The notes: generated from the sequence alone by a model not told the origin. A DNA stretch of 64,000 nucleotides from Arachidicoccus terrestris (GCF_020042345.1 NZ_CP083387.1:2914001-2978000); one strand, 5' to 3'. Counted from the stretch's first letter, positions 17,868 to 27,243 are shown. Numbers and translations: made by a program.

Positions 17868-18764
17868 ATGAGCCAACACCCGATCTCCCGTATTCGTTAT
17901 AAATATAAAGAAATAGTATTGGTCTTGTTATTGAGCAGCATTCTGTGTCTGACCAGAAGCAGGGCACAATATGCTAATTACCAACCGCAGGCTGAAGTGG
18001 GCTTCGGTTTAGGAACATCACACTACTTTGGCGATCTGAACCCTGAGGGCAGCCTGAATCCCATGAATTATAGCGCCGGGCTTTTTTATCAGCGCTATCT
18101 GGGGAATTATATCGGAGCTCGCCTAAGTGCTAATTATATTCATCTGGCGGCCAGTGATGCGGATAATAAGGCCCCCGCTTATCATAACCGGGGCCTGGAT
18201 TTTACCAATAACGTTCTGGAATTGACACTCACCGGAAGTTTCAACTTTTTCCGCTACGCACCAGGCACCAGAGGGCATAGCTTTACGCCGTATGTTGGTC
18301 TGGGGATCGGGGGCATTTACACGGACCCTTATACGGAGACCGGTCAGGGAGAAAAGGTATCCCTGAGAAAGCTGGGAACGGAAGGGCAATATAGCAGTAC
18401 GCCGCATGATGGCAGAAAATATGGGTCATTTGCCATAATTTTTCCCCTTTCTGTCGGCGTGCGGCAGGCACTTAGTACTAAACTCAATCTTTTTGCCGAA
18501 GCAACTTACCGGTTTACCCGGACAGATTATCTGGATGATGTCAGCTCTACCTATGCCGGTCCTGAGGCTTTTGCTCCCGGTAATTACAAAGGGAATGCAG
18601 CCGAGGCGGCAAGCGCGCTGGCATTACAGGACCGAAATCTGGACGGTGTCGCCAGAAAGCGGGGATGGCAGCGGGGCAATAGCCTGGCCAGCGACCGTTA
18701 CCTGACCCTGCAAATAGGTCTTTCATTTAATTTTGGCTCCTGTAATTGCCCGATGGTCTATTAA
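17868..18764 (+). CDS. DUF6089 family outer-membrane protein
   Basis: 298 residues from the ATG at 17868; an earlier in-frame codon at 17850 lies inside nadK and is unlikely. The N-terminus is a signal peptide ending around TRSRAQYANYQPQ. The mature sequence is a run of alternating beta strands with glycine/aromatic pattern (AEVGFGLGTSHYFGDLNPEG, FTPYVGLGIGGIY, LTLQIGLSFNFGSC), as in small OmpA-like or OmpW-like barrels. In Bacteroidota this family often lies between nadK and uppS, as here. The molecular role is unknown; the position next to uppS and bamA suggests envelope assembly. Confidence 0.85.
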   Translation: MSQHPISRIRYKYKEIVLVLLLSSILCLTRSRAQYANYQPQAEVGFGLGTSHYFGDLNPEGSLNPMNYSAGLFYQRYLGNYIGARLSANYIHLAASDADNKAPAYHNRGLDFTNNVLELTLTGSFNFFRYAPGTRGHSFTPYVGLGIGGIYTDPYTETGQGEKVSLRKLGTEGQYSSTPHDGRKYGSFAIIFPLSVGVRQALSTKLNLFAEATYRFTRTDYLDDVSSTYAGPEAFAPGNYKGNAAEAASALALQDRNLDGVARKRGWQRGNSLASDRYLTLQIGLSFNFGSCNCPMVY

Positions 18765-18816
18765 AGCCTGTTAAAAAGGCCTGAAAGCAAGCTGAACAAT
18801 GCTCGGAATATTTTTG

Positions 18817-18824
18817 TACTTTTG
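18817..18824 (+). promoter_or_regulatory. Bacteroidota -7 box for uppS
   Basis: TACTTTTG matches TAnnTTTG and lies 23 bp before the uppS ATG. The -33 region is not a clear match. Confidence 0.45.
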
Positions 18825-18847
18825 CTCCCTTATTTTTTAATAAATCA

Positions 18848-19600
18848 ATGGATAAGTCTCAGCAATATCAGATAGATCCCGCCAGGCTCCCCAGGCATGT
18901 CGCCATTATTATGGATGGTAACGGCCGGTGGGCCCAGGAAAAAGGAGAAGACCGTTTATTTGGGCACTATCATGGCGTACAGAGTGTACGCACGGTAACC
19001 GAGGCTGCGACAGAACTGGGCATTGAGTATCTGACCTTATATGCATTTAGCACAGAGAACTGGGACAGGCCGTCAGCAGAAGTGACAGGCCTGATGCAGT
19101 TACTGATACAAACGGTCAGAAAAGAAGTGCCGGATCTTTGTAAGAACAACGTACGGCTTCATGTGATTGGTGATCTGGAAATGTTGCCGGAGGATGCGCG
19201 CCTGGAGATGCAAGAAGCCCTGGGGGAAACTGCAGGTAATACTGGGCTCCATCTTATACTGGCGCTCAGCTATAGCAGCCGCTGGGAGCTGACCCGTGCT
19301 GCAAAACTGATAGCCGAAGCAGTAGCGGAGGGTAAACTGGCACCTTCGGCGATCGGCAAGGACACCCTTGCCCGTTATCTGACGACCGCTGATTATCCTG
19401 ATCCGGAGCTGATGATCCGGACAGGCGGAGAAAACAGGATCAGTAATTTTTTGCTTTACCAGTTGGCTTACGCGGAATTATATTTTACAGACATAAAATG
19501 GCCGGATTTTAACAAAGTCGCTTTTTTAGAGGCTATAAGCGCCTATCAGGGCAGGGAACGGCGGTTTGGGAAGACCGGGGAACAGGTTAAAAATGGCTGA
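18848..19600 (+). CDS. uppS: Isoprenyl transferase (undecaprenyl diphosphate synthase)
   Basis: 250 residues. This cis-prenyltransferase extends farnesyl diphosphate with isopentenyl diphosphate to make the C55 lipid carrier for peptidoglycan and other glycans. The signature HVAIIMDGNGRWA is at residues 18-30 with catalytic Asp23. YLTLYAFSTENWDRP follows, and the C-terminal substrate motif is PDPELMIRTGGENRISNFLLYQLAYAE with the conserved Arg-x-x-x-Glu/Asn region. It is complete. Confidence 0.97.
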   Translation: MDKSQQYQIDPARLPRHVAIIMDGNGRWAQEKGEDRLFGHYHGVQSVRTVTEAATELGIEYLTLYAFSTENWDRPSAEVTGLMQLLIQTVRKEVPDLCKNNVRLHVIGDLEMLPEDARLEMQEALGETAGNTGLHLILALSYSSRWELTRAAKLIAEAVAEGKLAPSAIGKDTLARYLTTADYPDPELMIRTGGENRISNFLLYQLAYAELYFTDIKWPDFNKVAFLEAISAYQGRERRFGKTGEQVKNG

Positions 19601-20024
19601 AACGTACGCTCCACAAAGGTCGGGCAGAAAAAAAAGCTATCAGGAGAAATAGGTTGAAGCGTTGAAGGATACCGGTTTTTAGGACGTGAAAAACAACACG
19701 ATAATACGTGGAAAGCATTGTCGGGAAAAATAAGAGGCTTTTTAACAAAGACTTTTAATTATTACCGCTAATTTGCCACGCTTATATATATAATTTACTG
19801 GCTGAAAGTTACTTTTAGGCAGGATTTATTTGAAACAGAAGAGGGAGTCGTCAGAACACCACTTCGGAGCGAATTGTTCTGACAAATTTAATCGGGGATC
19901 GGAAGCATTTGAATCTCTGGAAAATAATATGTTGGGTCATGGACAGCGGCAGATTGCTGTTTCATATCCCTTTTTGAAAAGATATTAAAGCAAAGGAAAC
20001 TTTAAAACAGCAATTTAAAATTTA
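19601..20024 (+). other. Long intergenic leader before bamA with one hairpin
   Basis: 424 bp. TACTTTTA at 19810-19817 is a 7/8 match to the -7 consensus and would give a leader of about 200 nt. A hairpin TCAGAACA / TGTTCTGA lies near 19853-19884, without a T-run. No ORF above 20 codons is convincing. A regulatory leader is possible but unproven. Confidence 0.3.
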
Positions 20025-22793
20025 ATGCGAAAATCGAGTCAATTGATATGGGTGCTGGTATTATTCCTATTAAGCGGGCAGATACAGGCGCAAATTAATA
20101 CAGACAATAGCGATTCCACCAAGAAGGTTCTCTATTCTACCAATCCGGATCTGAAATCCATGCTTGATCAAGGCACACCGGTCAGATACAAAGTAGCCCA
20201 ACTTGCTGTTACAGGAAACTCCAGCTTTGATACGAATTTATTGAAAGCTACTTCAGGCATCACCGTAGGCAGCTTTATTACCATACCCGGCGGTGACGAG
20301 ATTGCCAGAAGTATCCATCGGCTATGGAGCCAGGGCTTTTTCAGTGATATTACCTATTATGTCACTAAGATCCAGGGAAATGAGATCTCTCTGGAACTTC
20401 ATGTAACGGAACGGCCCCGTGTTACGAAATTCTATTTTAAAGGGATCAGTAAGACCCAGGCAGACGAGCTGAAAACAAAAAGCGGCATCACGCCCGGTCA
20501 TGCCCTGACTGAGAATATGAAGATGACGGCTGTCGATGCCATTCGTAGCTATTATGCAGAGAAAGGTTTTCGCAGGGTCGCCATTGATATCATTGAGCGC
20601 AAAGACACGACCTTTGACAATTCCGTATTGCTCTATTTTAATATTAACAAGGGATCCAAAGTAAAAGTCAATCAGATCGACTTTTTTGGCAATACTGCCG
20701 TTGATGGTATCAAGCTGAAAAAACAGATGAAGGGCACCAAAGAAATGTCCCGTCTGACTTTATTTCCGAGCACAGAAGCCTTTGACACGACTGGCTGGGG
20801 GACCCCGTATCATTATGGCTGGAGTGATTATATGGCTGAGCATGGATACCTTACTTATACCAAGACCCGTAACCTGATCAGCCCCTATGTGCATATCAAT
20901 CCATTGGTATCCGCTAAATTTAATGAGAAAAAGTACCAGGAAGACAAACAGAAGCTGATTGATTATTATAATTCCAAAGGATACAGAGACGCTAAAATCG
21001 TAAAAGATTCCGTCTATTATACCGAGAAGGGGAATGTGAATGTCGATATTAAAGTCAGTGAAGGGGCGAAGTATTATTTCGGGAATATTAAATGGGTAGG
21101 TAATACCATGTATCCGGATTCGCTGCTGAATGCTTTACTGGATATCCGTAAAGGAGATGTTTACAATAAAGAGCTGCTGAACGAAAAGCTGGGTATCGGC
21201 GGTGGTCAGGACGCTCTGAGTATTTCCAATCTTTACTTAGATAACGGTTATTTATTCTTCCAGGTGGAGCCCATTGAATCCACCGTGTATAACGATACAA
21301 TTGATTTTATCATGAATATGCGGGAAGGGCCGGAAGCGACGCTTACACGTGTCAATATTGTGGGGAATGATAAAACAAACGAGCACGTTATCCGTCGTGC
21401 ACTCAGAACCTTGCCGGGTGATAAATTCAGTAAGAGTGATATCATGATGTCGCTACGTGAATTGAGTGTGCTTAAATTCTTTGATGAACAGAAAATGGTG
21501 CCGGAACCGGTACCTAATCAGGCAGATGGTACCGTAGAACTGACGTATAACCTGGTTGAAAAATCTGCTGACCAGTTGCAATTGAGTGCGGGCTTTGGTG
21601 GCGGAATCGGTCTGACCGGTACACTTGGTGTTACTTTTAACAACTTCTCTATCCGTAATATCTTCAATAAAAAAGGATGGGATCCGTTGCCGACAGGTGA
21701 TGGGCAAATGCTGTCCCTGAATTTCCAGAGTAACGGTAAGGCTTATCGTTCTTACAGTGTGCAGTTCGTTGAACCTTGGTTGGGGGGTAAACATCAAAAC
21801 GCCCTGAGCGTAAGTTTCTCGGACAGTAAGTTTAGAAACGGATATAACTACCTGACAGGTGAATGGGATGATCAGGGAGATACGACTTCCTTCCGTACTT
21901 CCAGTATCAGCCTCGGGCTGAGCAAACGTCTGAACTGGCCTGATCCTTATTTTCAGATCGGCGCTCAGCTGAACTATACGAGGTATCAGTTACACAACTA
22001 CTATATCGACCAGTATAACCTGCCCAATTATCGTAACGGGACATCGAATAATATCAATCTGCGCCTGACACTATCCAGAAACTCTGTGAACAGTGCGCAA
22101 TATCCGACCGGTGGGTCTAATATCATGGCCTATGCACAGTTGACGCCGCCCTACTCCTTCTTTGACGAATCCATTGAGACGGCGACTGACCCGGCCAAAA
22201 AATATAAATTTGTGGAATACCAGAAGTACCGGTTTACAGGTGACTGGTATGTACCTCTGGGCAGACAGCATGGAGAAGACCATAAGCAATTTGTATTGAA
22301 GGCATCCGTTAAAATGGGCTACTTAGGTAAGTATAACTCTAATATGCCGATTTCTCCGTTTGAGCGTTTTCAATTGGGAGATGCGGGTATGAGTAACAAT
22401 TACGCCTTATTAGGTTATGATATCATCTCTCAGAGGGGCTATCCGGTATATGAGACCTCAAATCCAAGATATAATCCGGACCAGTCTGGTGCAACGCAGT
22501 ATTTTACCATATTTAATAAATACTCCCTTGAATTACGCTACCCGCTGTCACTCAGCCAGGCCAGCACTATTTTCGGGTTGGTATTCGCAGAGGCAGCCAA
22601 TGGATGGTATTCTTTCAAAGACTATAATCCTTTCCAATTGCGCCGTGATGTAGGGGTCGGTGCCCGTTTTTATCTTCCTATGTTTGGCTTGCTTGGTTTT
22701 GACTATGGCATCGGTATTGACCGGCTTAGATCCGGACAGGGCCTGGGTAAAGCCGGCAGGTTTACCTTTATGTTAGGCTACGAACCAGACTAG
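20025..22793 (+). CDS. bamA: Outer membrane protein assembly factor BamA
   Basis: 922 residues. A signal peptide (cleavage about GQIQAQ) is followed by tandem POTRA domains (about residues 50-480; VAQLAVTGNSSFDTNLL, VNQIDFFGNTAVDGIKL, LTRVNIVGNDKTNEHVI) and a C-terminal 16-strand Omp85 barrel (about 490-922; LSAGFGGGIGLTGTLGVTF). The last strand ends in FTFMLGYEPD. BamA inserts beta-barrels into the outer membrane. The third POTRA carries an insertion around residues 250-300 (WGTPYHYGWSDYMAEHGYL) seen in Bacteroidota homologues. It is followed by two ompH/skp genes, the usual chaperone partners. Confidence 0.96.
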   Translation: MRKSSQLIWVLVLFLLSGQIQAQINTDNSDSTKKVLYSTNPDLKSMLDQGTPVRYKVAQLAVTGNSSFDTNLLKATSGITVGSFITIPGGDEIARSIHRLWSQGFFSDITYYVTKIQGNEISLELHVTERPRVTKFYFKGISKTQADELKTKSGITPGHALTENMKMTAVDAIRSYYAEKGFRRVAIDIIERKDTTFDNSVLLYFNINKGSKVKVNQIDFFGNTAVDGIKLKKQMKGTKEMSRLTLFPSTEAFDTTGWGTPYHYGWSDYMAEHGYLTYTKTRNLISPYVHINPLVSAKFNEKKYQEDKQKLIDYYNSKGYRDAKIVKDSVYYTEKGNVNVDIKVSEGAKYYFGNIKWVGNTMYPDSLLNALLDIRKGDVYNKELLNEKLGIGGGQDALSISNLYLDNGYLFFQVEPIESTVYNDTIDFIMNMREGPEATLTRVNIVGNDKTNEHVIRRALRTLPGDKFSKSDIMMSLRELSVLKFFDEQKMVPEPVPNQADGTVELTYNLVEKSADQLQLSAGFGGGIGLTGTLGVTFNNFSIRNIFNKKGWDPLPTGDGQMLSLNFQSNGKAYRSYSVQFVEPWLGGKHQNALSVSFSDSKFRNGYNYLTGEWDDQGDTTSFRTSSISLGLSKRLNWPDPYFQIGAQLNYTRYQLHNYYIDQYNLPNYRNGTSNNINLRLTLSRNSVNSAQYPTGGSNIMAYAQLTPPYSFFDESIETATDPAKKYKFVEYQKYRFTGDWYVPLGRQHGEDHKQFVLKASVKMGYLGKYNSNMPISPFERFQLGDAGMSNNYALLGYDIISQRGYPVYETSNPRYNPDQSGATQYFTIFNKYSLELRYPLSLSQASTIFGLVFAEAANGWYSFKDYNPFQLRRDVGVGARFYLPMFGLLGFDYGIGIDRLRSGQGLGKAGRFTFMLGYEPD

Positions 22794-22874
22794 AGCAGTG
22801 GCAATATTCAGCAAGTGCATAACGTTTAGGGTTTATATAATTTTATCTTCAGCTGAATCACCAATGGTGTAACT

Positions 22875-23405
22875 ATGGGAAAATGGCGCTTTATATCCAT
22901 ACTGTTCATAATATTAAGTGTAGGGAGTATTGCCGTTGTCCGTGCCCAGCGCTATGCGGTCGTGGATATGGACTATATACTTGGTAAAATGCCGGAATAT
23001 GCCAGGGTAGATACTACGCTGGAACTGATGACAGTTAAATGGCAACAAGAGATAGACAGCGTCAGCCATTATGCAGATTCACTCAGAAAAGATTATAACG
23101 CGGAACAATACATGCTGGCAGATGAGTTAAAAGCTAAAAGAATGTTGCAAATCCAGAACGCTGAAACTGAGGTACGCAATTTGCGAACAAGCTACTTTGG
23201 CTATCAGGGTGAGCTTTTTAAGAGAAGAGCACAACTTGTACAACCTATTCAAAATAAGATATATAGCGTCATTCAACAGCTTTCTGTCAAGTATGGCTGG
23301 GATTTTGTTTTAGACAAAAGCGCCGGGACGTCCCTCATCTTTTCAGATCCCAAACTCAATAAAAGCGATATGATTTTGGAGACGATGGGTATTAAGGCAA
23401 AATAA
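22875..23405 (+). CDS. OmpH/Skp family periplasmic chaperone, copy 1
   Basis: 176 residues. The N-terminal hydrophobic signal ends near IAVVRAQ. The mature part starts with RYAVVDMDYILGKMPEYARV, the OmpH strand-helix, then two long Lys/Glu/Gln-rich helices that form the Skp coiled-coil arms, and ends in a small beta domain (WDFVLDKSAGTSLIFSDP). Skp-like proteins carry unfolded outer-membrane proteins to BamA. It lies 81 bp downstream of bamA. A second paralogue follows. Confidence 0.92.
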   Translation: MGKWRFISILFIILSVGSIAVVRAQRYAVVDMDYILGKMPEYARVDTTLELMTVKWQQEIDSVSHYADSLRKDYNAEQYMLADELKAKRMLQIQNAETEVRNLRTSYFGYQGELFKRRAQLVQPIQNKIYSVIQQLSVKYGWDFVLDKSAGTSLIFSDPKLNKSDMILETMGIKAK

Positions 23406-23498
23406 AGTTGGCAAAATAATTTAAGTTACTATATTTACAATTATAATTTTCGGGCACGGTATGTCCTGAACAAATAAAAACAAAAACTAAAAGAAAGA

Positions 23499-24074
23499 AT
23501 GAAAAAGGTTATTTTCTCCTTATTGACGGTAATAGCACTCGGCTTTGTTACCAACAACACGCAGGCCCAGACCACTCCTGCTTTAAAAGTCGGTGTATTT
23601 AACCCAGATGTAATTGTCGCCAGATTACCTGAATATAAGGATGTTCAGAAGAAAATTGAGGCTTTTGATAAAGATTCACTGGGGCCAAGAAGAGATGCGA
23701 TCGAATATCAGTACAATCGTGCAGACAGCAGTTATAAAGCAGATTCTGCTGCCGGTAAGTCTAAACAGGTTCTGGATATGATCAACAACCAGCGTCAGCA
23801 GTATGCCTGGCAGCTGATCAACTGGCAGCAAATCGTTCAGAATGCAGAACGTCAGAAATTTGCTGAACTGGCTAAGCCCCTGTATGATAAAGTCAACAAA
23901 GTATATATGGATGAGGTGAAAGCCCAGAAGATTACTTTAGTACTTAATCCAGACGCGGTCATGTATTTAGATGATAAAGTTGTGATCAATCTGTTTCTGC
24001 CGGTCGCCAAAAAGCTGAATATTGATCTGAATGCCAATCCGAATGCAGCTGACTCTACCGGAGCCGGTCAATAA
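23499..24074 (+). CDS. OmpH/Skp family periplasmic chaperone, copy 2
   Basis: 191 residues, with a signal peptide ending in NNTQAQ. The mature part starts KVGVFNPDVIVARLPEYKDV and has the same Skp layout as copy 1, but its coiled-coil arms differ in sequence and it ends in an Asn/Ala-rich tail. TATATTTA, a near match to the -7 consensus, precedes it by about 60 bp, so it may also have its own promoter. A terminator follows. Confidence 0.92.
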   Translation: MKKVIFSLLTVIALGFVTNNTQAQTTPALKVGVFNPDVIVARLPEYKDVQKKIEAFDKDSLGPRRDAIEYQYNRADSSYKADSAAGKSKQVLDMINNQRQQYAWQLINWQQIVQNAERQKFAELAKPLYDKVNKVYMDEVKAQKITLVLNPDAVMYLDDKVVINLFLPVAKKLNIDLNANPNAADSTGAGQ

Positions 24075-24160
24075 CTGGAAAGCGGATCTGAATACGGCAC
24101 ATACTGGGGGCAATTGAATGGATCTGGCATCTTAAAATTGCAGCCGGTTAAAACATAATG

Positions 24161-24196
24161 AAAGCGGTTCTATCTAACCATAGAGCCGCTTTTTTA
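24161..24196 (+). terminator. Terminator after the second ompH/skp gene
   Basis: AAGCGGTTCTAT pairs with ATAGAGCCGCTT (one G-T pair) over a 6 nt loop and is followed by TTTT. It closes the bamA-ompH group. Confidence 0.8.
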
Positions 24197-24255
24197 ATGC
24201 AGACAGGGTATATAAAGATGAGTATCATATTTGACTAAACGGGAATTTATTTTTT

Positions 24256-24798
24256 ATGAATGGTAAAGCCATCGTGCTGACAGGCGGCCCGGGAATGGGG
24301 AAAACAACGATTATCAATTATCTGAGCGGTTTAGGGCATGATGTTATGCCGGAAGCCGGCAGGCAAATCATTCAGCATCAGGTTAAAACCAAGGGGAACC
24401 GGCTTCCTTGGGCTGATCAGCAGGGATACGCTATGGAGATGTTTCAAAAGGCGGTCAGCGACTACGATTGGATATTAAATACAGACAGGACCACCTTTTT
24501 TGACCGGGGAATTCCGGATGTGATTGGTTACTTAATGTTATGCCGACTGCCTGTTTCCAGTGAGATATGGCAGGCTGCCAGGAGTCGCAGGTATCATAAA
24601 AAAGTATTTATCACCCCTCCCTGGAAAGAAATTTATTTATGTGATACGGAGCGGAAGCAGACTTACGAACAGGCTGTTGCGACCTATGATATGATGCGAT
24701 CTGTTTATGAAAAACTGGGATATATACTTGTAACAGTGCCAACAGCCACCGTTGAAAATCGCGCTGCTTTTATAGCTAACGCCCTGCGTAAAGTATGA
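24256..24798 (+). CDS. AAA_28-like P-loop ATPase / predicted kinase
   Basis: 180 residues with Walker A near the start (LTGGPGMGKTTIINYL, about residues 8-23). A second motif, TDRTTFFDRGIPDVIGYL, resembles the nucleotide-kinase and AAA_28 families, where the Asp and Arg bind substrate. PPWKEIYLCDTERKQTYEQA is the expected lid region with Arg residues. There is no signal peptide, so the protein is cytosolic. The substrate is unknown; related proteins are annotated only as ATPases. It stands alone between two terminators. Confidence 0.82.
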   Translation: MNGKAIVLTGGPGMGKTTIINYLSGLGHDVMPEAGRQIIQHQVKTKGNRLPWADQQGYAMEMFQKAVSDYDWILNTDRTTFFDRGIPDVIGYLMLCRLPVSSEIWQAARSRRYHKKVFITPPWKEIYLCDTERKQTYEQAVATYDMMRSVYEKLGYILVTVPTATVENRAAFIANALRKV

Positions 24799-24839
24799 CT
24801 AGGCTCAGCCGTGCCCATCATAAACGCATACAAATAAAA

Positions 24840-24875
24840 AACGCCTTCTACAGTGTAAACACTATAAAAGGCGTT
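24840..24875. terminator. Bidirectional terminator between convergent genes
   Basis: AACGCCTT (24840-24847) pairs with AAGGCGTT (24868-24875), and the internal AGTGT/ACACT extends the stem. A-run on the left and T-rich sequence on the right suit both the ATPase gene and the RRM gene. Confidence 0.75.
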
Positions 24876-24916
24876 CATTTTTATGGTCTCAGACCGGGAG
24901 TAGCCTCCCCGCCGGA

Positions 24917-25252
24917 TTAGTAGTTGTTTCTGTAACCACCACCGCCGTTGTTGCCGCGGTAACCACCGCCGCCGCCGCCGAAGCTTCTTTTCTTGTAGCC
25001 ACCGTCTGCACTTTCCTGCTTCTGGTTAACAACAATTTTACGGCCGTCAACTTCGGTTTCATGTAAACCGGAGATAGCAGCATTAGCAGCTTCATCGTCT
25101 GCCATTTCAACGAAACCGAAACCTTTAGAACGGTTGTTGTTAAATCTGTCTGTGACAACTTTTGCAGAGATCACTTCACCATAAGGAGTGAATAATTCAT
25201 GCAAATCATCGCTGGTAAGGTTCCAGCTTAAGTTTCCTACGTAAATGTTCAT
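24917..25252 (-). CDS. RRM-domain RNA-binding protein with glycine-rich tail
   Basis: 111 residues. One RNA recognition motif covers residues 1-78: RNP2 is NIYVGNLSW (residues 2-10) and RNP1 is RSKGFGFVEM (about 42-51). The tail is a Gly/Tyr/Arg-rich run (RSFGGGGGGYRGNNGG) as in cold-inducible glycine-rich RNA-binding proteins of cyanobacteria and Bacteroidota. It probably binds single-stranded RNA and may act as an RNA chaperone. The mRNA has an unusually long leader of about 100 nt from a well-matched promoter. Confidence 0.93.
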   Translation of the reverse strand: MNIYVGNLSWNLTSDDLHELFTPYGEVISAKVVTDRFNNNRSKGFGFVEMADDEAANAAISGLHETEVDGRKIVVNQKQESADGGYKKRSFGGGGGGYRGNNGGGGYRNNY

Positions 25253-25360
25253 TTTAATTTTTTGAACTAGTTAAAAATGTTTGAACAGTAACCAAAGCCC
25301 AAAAACAATTACGTAAAAAAACGTCCGTTAAAAGGATTGAAATAACTGTCGATTACTATA

Positions 25361-25391
25361 CAAAGATATACGTATTTCTGAATCCAGCAAC
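25361..25391 (-). promoter_or_regulatory. Full promoter for the RRM gene
   Basis: On the minus strand GTTG (25388-25391) is a -33 element, a 19 bp spacer follows, then TATCTTTG (25361-25368), a perfect -7 box. This is the best promoter in the window. It predicts transcription starting near 25356 and a 5' leader of about 100 nt. Confidence 0.65.
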
Positions 25392-25420
25392 TTTTTTGCT
25401 ACTTTTTCTGGTAAGCGGGC

Positions 25421-25470
25421 AAAAAGCAGTGCCAACCGCTTATGCCCAGCGGGTTATGGCGATTGGCACT
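25421..25470 (-). terminator. Terminator after the GH20 gene
   Basis: On the minus strand AGTGCCAA and TTGGCACT form an 8 bp stem enclosing a second small hairpin (CCGC/GCGG), followed by GCTTTTTG. It lies upstream of the RRM promoter and would insulate it. Confidence 0.65.
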
Positions 25471-25506
25471 ATTCATAAAAGGATGTATTGTGAAGGGAAG
25501 CCCCCT

Positions 25507-27144
25507 TTACATATCCCAGTTTTTACAATAATTGACGCCCCAGAGCTGATAGCGCTGTAACTCAGTCTGTAAGCGGCTTTTAAAGTCCTGATAGTCTTTT
25601 TTGGCAGGATCAGACCAACCGACTTCACTTAACGCACTAATACGTGGGAAGATCATATATTCTGCCTTGGCCGGTGAAGAGATGTACTCTGTCCAGAGAT
25701 TGGCCTGCACGCCCAGGATAAAGGAATGTTGCTCAGCAGGTAACTGCTTTGGATAGGGGTGGAAGCTATAAACTTTACTGATGGGCAGAAATCCACCGAT
25801 GGTCAGTGAATCAGAAGGTTTATTCTGCGCATAGTCAAAATACATGTAGGTGTTCGGACTCATGATCACGTGATGATCTTGTTTAGCAGCCTCAATACCA
25901 CCTTTTTCGCCACGCCAGCTCATCACAGTTGCCTGAGGAGCGAGTCCGCCTTCCAGGATCTCATCCCAGCCAATGATCTGGTGACCTTTGCTGACGACAT
26001 ACTTTTCAATGGTTTTGATAAAGTAACTCTGCAGCTCTTCTTCATTTTTGAGACCTGCATTTTTCATTAGCTGCTGGCAGTAAGCGGATTTTTTCCAGTA
26101 ATCCTTAGGGCACTCATCACCGCCGATATGGATATATTTAGAAGGGAACAGGGCCATCACCTCATCCAGCACGTTTTCCAGAAATTTGAAGGTATTATTG
26201 GAAGGGACAAATACATCCGGGAAGACGCCCCATGTTTGCTGCACCTGCTTACCGGTTCGGGGACCGGACCATGGTGTATTAGCGGCGATCTCTGTTGGCT
26301 GATTCGGGAAGGTGCTTAATTCAGGGTAGGCCGCGATGGCTGCAGAAGCGTGGCCGGGCATTTCAATCTCCGGAATGATGGTTATATAACGGTCAGCGGC
26401 GTATTTTACGATGTCTTTGATCTGTTCTTGTGTATAGAATCCTCCGGCTTTCTCGTCCGTGTTGCCGGTGCCCGGGTGGTGTCCGATAATGGTCCCGTTA
26501 CGCCATGCGCCGACCTGTGTCAGTTTAGGGTATTTTTTGATTTCAATACGCCAGCCCTGGTCTTCTGTGAGATGCCAGTGAAATCTATTCAATTTGTGCA
26601 AGGCCAGATAATCAATGAATTTTTTGACAAAAGCGACCGGCATAAAATGACGACCACAGTCAAGCATCATGCCTCTGTAACCTAATTGCGGAGCATCCTG
26701 AACATCTACGCCCGGAATTAACAGCGTGGTAGCGGGTGTGGTTGGCAGCAGTTGAATCAATGTCTGCATTCCATAAAAGAACCCTTCTTCGTTGGAGGCG
26801 GTTATGATAACGGAATCCTTACTGACATGCAGATTATAGGCTCCAATGGTATCACCGGCGGCCGGCGCTTCCATCTGAAAGTAGATCACATTTCCTTTTT
26901 TACCAGTCGCAGAATCCGCCTGCGCCGGCTGGAACTGATAGTACGAAGACAGGTAATGATTAAAGAAATCAATTGAGTTGGCGGCCTTCGCAGGCATGGA
27001 GCCTTGAATCTTGGTACTGGCTGACAATACAAAATTTTGATTGTTAGGCGTTACGGATTCCGGCTCCGGAATAATGTGGATGTCTTGAGACATTCCATGT
27101 CCCAGCATAAACAGGCTGGCGACAGATAGGATTAAATGCTTCAT
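25507..27144 (-). CDS. Beta-N-acetylhexosaminidase, GH20
   Basis: 545 residues from the ATG at 27144. A longer reading from 27171 is unlikely because that codon lies inside the -7 box. A signal peptide ends near HGMSQ. An N-terminal GH20b-like domain (about residues 20-150) is followed by the GH20 barrel: LDCGRHFMPVAFVKKFIDYL, HWHLTEDQGWRIEIKKYP, and the catalytic Asp-Glu pair HIGGDECPK (Asp343, Glu344). It removes terminal GlcNAc or GalNAc from glycans such as chitin oligomers or glycoproteins. The location is periplasmic or extracellular. It is monocistronic. Confidence 0.95.
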   Translation of the reverse strand: MKHLILSVASLFMLGHGMSQDIHIIPEPESVTPNNQNFVLSASTKIQGSMPAKAANSIDFFNHYLSSYYQFQPAQADSATGKKGNVIYFQMEAPAAGDTIGAYNLHVSKDSVIITASNEEGFFYGMQTLIQLLPTTPATTLLIPGVDVQDAPQLGYRGMMLDCGRHFMPVAFVKKFIDYLALHKLNRFHWHLTEDQGWRIEIKKYPKLTQVGAWRNGTIIGHHPGTGNTDEKAGGFYTQEQIKDIVKYAADRYITIIPEIEMPGHASAAIAAYPELSTFPNQPTEIAANTPWSGPRTGKQVQQTWGVFPDVFVPSNNTFKFLENVLDEVMALFPSKYIHIGGDECPKDYWKKSAYCQQLMKNAGLKNEEELQSYFIKTIEKYVVSKGHQIIGWDEILEGGLAPQATVMSWRGEKGGIEAAKQDHHVIMSPNTYMYFDYAQNKPSDSLTIGGFLPISKVYSFHPYPKQLPAEQHSFILGVQANLWTEYISSPAKAEYMIFPRISALSEVGWSDPAKKDYQDFKSRLQTELQRYQLWGVNYCKNWDM

Positions 27145-27168
27145 AGTGATAATTTGGGTGTGAACGCC

Positions 27169-27176
27169 CAAATATA
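27169..27176 (-). promoter_or_regulatory. Bacteroidota -7 box for the GH20 gene
   Basis: Minus-strand TATATTTG, a perfect match, 24 bp before the ATG at 27144. It fixes the start choice for this gene. Confidence 0.5.
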
Positions 27177-27235
27177 AGCGTTATGGTGGTAATAAGTAAG
27201 ACTTAAGACCGGTTTTTTACGCAAATTTTAATTTT

Positions 27236-27243
27236 TACCTTTG
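27236..27243 (+). promoter_or_regulatory. Bacteroidota -7 box for the YggS-type gene
   Basis: TACCTTTG matches TAnnTTTG. It puts the transcript start near 27248-27250, so the in-frame TTG at 27249 cannot be the start and the ATG at 27276 is preferred. Confidence 0.5.
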
